In this document: one piece after another, positions 60,491 to 64,000 of the stretch
How the letters are laid out: the number at the start of each line of letters is the position of its first letter
How positions within the stretch are numbered: the first letter of the stretch is position 1
Origin: Blastobasis lacticolella
Lineage: Eukaryota; Arthropoda; Insecta; Lepidoptera; Blastobasidae
Length of the DNA: 64,000 nt
Direction of reading: 5' to 3'
NCBI GenBank assembly: GCA_905147135.1
Contig: LR990056.1
Location: 17,618,001 to 17,682,000 of the forward strand
The notes under the pieces: generated by a model
Told to the model about the DNA's origin: nothing
What the model saw: the letters and a program-made list of their open reading frames with translations, nothing else
Databases searched by the model: none
Position numbers and translations under genes: made by a program

Positions 60491-61213
60491 ATGCCTTGGA
60501 AGTTGGCACATTTCTCTAGCGCGATGTAGGATTGTTAGCGCCATCTATGTGCGGATGCTTGCCAAACTTGTGTTCGTGTACTCGTAATGTGAGTATCCCT
60601 AGTGGAGCGATAGATGTCGCTACAGTATTCCCCCCGGAGACTGGAGGTCGATACCGAAGCGAGAAACGCTGAAGCTGACGTATGAAGCGTAGTCAGTCTG
60701 GCGATGCGGTGAGCAATGGCGTAGCTCTGGCGTGAGGTTGCGCTGTGAGCTGTGCCGATACGATGCTGTTCCCAAGTCTGCAGTGAGTCGAGACTGGGTG
60801 GGGACAGTGAGATGCCGCAGGTGAACGACCAGGAAGCACGCGTTGTGCCGAGTATGGTCAAGGTTGTGACTGCTGTTTGCGGGAGTCAGGTAGGGAAGAC
60901 GTAAGGATCACGTCGGGGTCACCACTTTGGCGGTGCAGGATAATGGTAGCCGCCAATGTTGGCAAGCGAAAATGGTGGAAAGGTTGAAAAGGGTAATTAC
61001 CCACCTGGCCGGGTGTTGTGACTAGGGGACCAAGGGTCCGACAGTTGATCGTCGGAAGTTGTATATATGCCGTGGAAGTTGGCACATTTCTCTAGCGCGA
61101 TGTAGGATTGTTAGCGCCATCTATGTGCGGATGCTTGCCAACCTTGTGTTCGTGTACTCGTAATGTAAGTATCGTTGAGTTTCCCTAGTGGAGCGATAGA
61201 TGTCGCTACACGT
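60491..61213. mobile_element. LTR-like direct-repeat unit (TRIM-like candidate)
   Basis: Two direct repeats, 60492-60622 and 61070-61210, begin TGCC[T/G]TGGAAGTTGGCAC and end GATGTCGCTACA (TG...CA). They differ by a short insertion (GTTGAGTTT-type, copy 2) and a few bases. Each contains AGCGCCATCTATG and AGCGATAGATGTCGCT. Between them are 300 bp of unassigned GC-rich sequence and, at 60925-61068, a 144-bp copy of the LINE-1 5' UTR. No coding frame. Could be a terminal-repeat retrotransposon in miniature, or two solo LTR-like insertions. Confidence 0.5.
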
Positions 61214-61593
61214 AGTCATCGAATTATTTATTCCATACGAATTTAGTATTCCTTCCCACTAGAATCTTCAAAAATCCTTTCCACTGTGCTGCGTGACGAT
61301 GGCTACGTCATAATAGATATCTGTTACCATCGGGTTACCCTTAGGTGGAATACGCTTTGCTATAGGTTTGTGATGCGTGATTTAGTTAATGTGACGAGCA
61401 TTTTGTTCATCCAAAGAAATCTTTAAAACCATAGCGATTCAGGTAAAATCGTTGTCACGATATGAACGTGAACTAAAAGAATTTATCAATACCTATTTTC
61501 ATTTTAAGATTTAATGGCTAGGCTTCTTAAAGAAAAATTAATTTAAATAGAAAATTATACTCTGTTCTACTTTCATGAAATGATCTGCCCATT
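61214..61593. other. unassigned spacer
   Basis: 61430-61560 shares the dispersed repeat noted at 55130-55280; otherwise nothing recognised. Confidence 0.3.
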
Positions 61594-62063
61594 AATCGCA
61601 ACAATATTGGTAAATTCTTTTACTATAAAACTTGACAACAACTGACATCAATCGTTATGGTTTCAAAAATTTCAATGAATAAGTAAAATTTTTGAGAGAA
61701 ACAAAATGTCCGCGGACCTCTGCCCCAGTGCATAGATTTCGATACGACATTATTGGAAAGCTAGTTTCATGGATATAGCGTTATTTTTATTTATTTATTC
61801 AATTTAATTATTCTACACTAGAAAGTAATCGCAACAATATTGGTAAATTCTTTTACTATAAAACTTGACAACAACTGACATCAATCGTTATGGTTTCAAA
61901 AATTTCAATGAATAAATAAAATTTTTGAGAGAAACAAAATGTCCGCGGACCTCTGCCCCTGTGCATAGATTTCAATGCGACGTTATTGGAAAGCTAGTTT
62001 CATGGATATAGCGTTATTTTTATTTATTTATTTGATTTAACATATTATTCTACACTAGAAAGT
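61594..62063. repeat. tandem duplication, 2 x ~235 bp
   Basis: Unit 1 starts AATCGCAACAATATTGGTAA at 61594 and unit 2 at 61827 (offset 233). Both contain GACATCAATCGTTATGGTTT and TGTCCGCGGACCTCTGCCCC, and end TTCTACACTAGAAAGT. Only a handful of differences. Confidence 0.85.
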
Positions 62064-62244
62064 TAAAGAGACAGTACAAATTTAGAGATAAGAGATTAGA
62101 CATCAGGCTTTACTTATCTCTAAAAAGGAATCTCTTCTAGCAGACCTACAAAAAGAGAGATGTGATAAGTATACCTAGATACGACGTGCACGATAATTAT
62201 ATACTATAGCTAAATACATACATGCATACATATGTTTTTTTTTT
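62064..62244. other. unassigned spacer
   Basis: Nothing recognised. Confidence 0.3.
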
Positions 62245-62398
62245 TAATTTTAGTCTATCCAGGCATTTGACCGCCATCTCACCTGGTGGTAAGTGACGAT
62301 GCGGTCGAAGATGGAGCATGCCTGTCTAGGAACAGCCTATTCACTCTAGCCTTGAAGGCGTCCAGATTATAGTGATCAGGGAACACACTCGCAGGCAA
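62245..62398 (-). pseudogene. LINE-3 3' end
   Basis: Minus strand: ATTTGCCTGCGAGTGTGTTC, CCTGATCACTATAATCTGGA, CTGTTCCTAGACAGGCATGC, CGCATCGTCACTTACCACCA and GATGGCGGTCAAATGCCTGG, then an A-run. The frame ([20 protein letters not shown]) is intact to the stop. Confidence 0.8.
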
Positions 62399-62479
62399 AT
62401 ATATAGGTACCCATATATAAATATAAAACATATACTATATGAATACATAATATAAAGGCATTGTCATACGTCTAGACAC

Positions 62480-62715
62480 ACTAAGAAAGATAATGGTCTT
62501 TAACACGCTTTTTAAATATACCTATGGATAGATTGACTGTCACGCACTTCGTGCGGGAGAGAGTTCCACAATCTCGCTGCATGAGCAGTGAAGGAATAGG
62601 AAAGGAAGTCGCAATGGTGAGCAGGAATAGCTAGCCACGATCTTACGCTAGAACGACAAGGTTTATCTTGTGGACGGGCAAAGTGAAACCGTTCACAGAG
62701 GAGTGTTATTAAAAT
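62480..62715 (-). pseudogene. LINE C-terminal fragment (other family)
   Basis: Minus frame: ERFHFARPQDKPCRSSVRSW, then CDFLSYSFTAHAARLWNSLP, HEVRDSQSIHRYI and a stop. The ARLWNSLP segment is the RLWNxLP motif of jockey/CR1-type C-termini. Confidence 0.65.
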
Positions 62716-63115
62716 CGTTCAGTGATTTGGCAAATATGTTAATAAGTATATCATGTAGACTTTATCGGTGGGTTTTTCCGACATTGCTGTTTTAGTATTT
62801 GACACATTTTTTGCACCCGGCACCAACTCAGTACGCCAAGGCAGACGTACTCGTACTTATATCTCCAATAAATACCTGGAAAACGCGACAAACGGAGGCA
62901 GGCTTTATCTTGAGGTATGTGAGGAGCTTTCGCAGCTTTAGCCTAGCCGTTCGCTGCCTCGCTTGTTACCGGGATAGAGGAATCCCCGGGACTTTCCCAG
63001 GGAATTGTTCCGTGGGCGGTAGTTTATTTGGCTGGTGTGCCTTATAGCGGCGAATAGAGCTCTACGTAGGTTGCAATTTAAGGATCTAGAGAAATAAATA
63101 AAATGAAATAACTAA
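62716..63115. other. unassigned spacer
   Basis: An 82-codon frame at 62799-63047 has no recognised domain. CGGGATAGAGGAATCCCCGG is a short imperfect palindrome near 62970. Confidence 0.3.
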
Positions 63116-63117
63116 GT

Positions 63118-63510
63118 AACTTACAAATACAAATACTTTATTGGTAACAGTGTTACAAGTCAATTGATAATGAATTATACAAGTACGTATTACACTTACA
63201 AAAAAAATTCAACATGTCATCCATTACATAGGTACATAACAGGTATCACAGTTGGTACTAATTATAATAATAATAACAAATAAAAATAGTCCGATTTTAA
63301 GCCAACAAAATAAATTAAACTACACCTTCTGGTGTGTATGTTTTAAATTGACAAATTCGTCAAAGTCGTAAAAGGATTGATCCAGTAACCACTTTTTTAG
63401 TTTAAATTTAAAACTATTGATGGTAGTTGCATTCTTGACGTGCTCCGGGAGTTTATTGAAGACAATAGGCCCCAAAACATACACCGACCGTTCGGATTTA
63501 CTACACTTAC
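63118..63510 (-). pseudogene. LINE C-terminal fragment with 3' UTR (third family)
   Basis: Minus frame from about 63507: KSERSVYVLGPIVFNKLPEH, then FKFKLKKWLLDQSFYDFDEF and a TAG stop at 63320-63322. The FxxKLPxxVKN...FKxxLKxWLL...FY pattern is typical of insect LINE C-termini. The 3' UTR (63319-63120) ends with CCAATAAAGTATTTGTATTT, a polyadenylation signal and short tail. 5' truncated. Confidence 0.75.
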
Positions 63511-64000
63511 GTCAGTACAGTATGGTTGTGGGTAGGTACATGTGTACACATAGTTTAATAATATTATGTAGGATACTATAATAATTAGTACGGTATTGCA
63601 CAATATTAACAATTATAAATTTTCTAAATGTCATCAAATTATATCATAGAATACACACGTCATGTAGGTAATAATATAACCAATTCAATTTCTAGATTGG
63701 CGATAGCGGACACAGAGCTCTCGGTCAGATTTGTAAGTAAGTGGTAAAAGCGATAGCTGTTATGCTTTTAAAGGTCGTCTCCGTTACAATGAGCAGTTTT
63801 CCAATAGGTATCTAAAGCATTCCTAACCACTCACTAGATGGCGCCCCGACAATTTTGGTAATTGATAATCGTTTGAAATAGGTTCTTAGCAAACAGGATA
63901 TAAACACTGGGTACGTTGTATTGGATAAATATTTGTCAATAGTTTTCAACTATTTTAGAGGTTGTAATAATAATGGAACATAGTGCCAACTTCTATAAAT
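63511..64000. other. unassigned spacer to window end
   Basis: AT-rich, no gene or repeat recognised. Confidence 0.3.

Noticed and set aside
60053..60544. 163-codon minus-strand frame
   Set aside because: Antisense shadow of the LINE-1 C-terminus and 3' UTR.
60491..61213. Complete LTR retrotransposon
   Set aside because: Only 440 bp lie between the repeats and there is no gag/pol sequence or secure primer-binding site.

Overview
This 64-kb window looks like insect, very probably lepidopteran (moth or butterfly), nuclear DNA. The evidence is the repeat content: short Helitron-type elements with A|TC...CTAG|T ends, several tRNA-headed SINE families with GAT/GATG-type tails, jockey/CR1-like and RTE-like non-LTR retrotransposon (LINE) 3' ends, and numerous short AT-rich or GC-rich inverted-repeat elements. 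I found no host gene that I can defend. The only candidate is a 95-codon reading frame with a signal-peptide-like start at 30098-30385 (minus).

Family names used here are labels defined from this window only. SINE-A: tRNA-like head plus a body reading TAACCATGATCCAATCTGG. SINE-B: tRNA-Gly-like head. SINE-C: a 261-bp unit containing GTGTCCGGCAGAGTAG. LINE-1: the family of the intact element at 56663-60490. LINE-2, LINE-3 and LINE-4: families known here only from 3' ends. RTE-1: a reverse transcriptase pseudogene family. MITE-1 has TA target duplications. MITE-2 and MITE-3 have TTA duplications and MITE-4 has TAA. Hel-1 and Hel-2 are Helitron-type. Rep-C, D, G, J, K, N and P are dispersed repeats I cannot classify.

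Layout. 0-8.5 kb: SINE-A copies, LINE-2/RTE-1 tails (one of them a fused tail) and a LINE-3 tail. 8.7-11.1 kb: a 760-bp hAT-type element with a perfect 8-bp duplication, a GC-rich composite foldback element, and a 123-bp perfect tandem duplication overlapping MITE-4. 12-20 kb: LINE tails, SINE-A and SINE-B, three ~390-bp tandem units (Rep-D), a perfect 46-bp palindrome and a 21-bp minisatellite. 20.6-22.2 kb: a broken HARBI1-like (PIF/Harbinger nuclease) gene with a recognisable intron that hosts a MITE-3, followed by Hel-1. 23.4-24.0 kb: a 30-bp minisatellite split by a SINE-A with a 17-bp duplication. 26.8-36.6 kb: SINEs, Hel-2 and a three-level nest with two target-site duplications. 40-42.4 kb: a long-inverted-repeat element and an RTE-1 reverse transcriptase pseudogene. 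44.5-53 kb: G-run element, MITE-2 copies, a perfect 42-bp hairpin, and MITE-1 inside SINE-A. 56.6-60.5 kb: one full-length LINE with an uninterrupted 988-codon endonuclease/reverse transcriptase frame, followed by an LTR-like direct-repeat unit and a 233-bp tandem duplication. 62-64 kb: three LINE 3' ends on the minus strand.

Functionally the only plausibly active protein is the LINE-1 enzyme at 57446-60412. The SINEs and truncated LINE ends presumably depended on such enzymes. Several different LINE 3' ends carry the same short CATCAGGTGG-type motif just after the stop codon. The density of nested insertions and lack of host genes would suit heterochromatin, a W chromosome or a small-RNA cluster, but the sequence alone cannot decide this.
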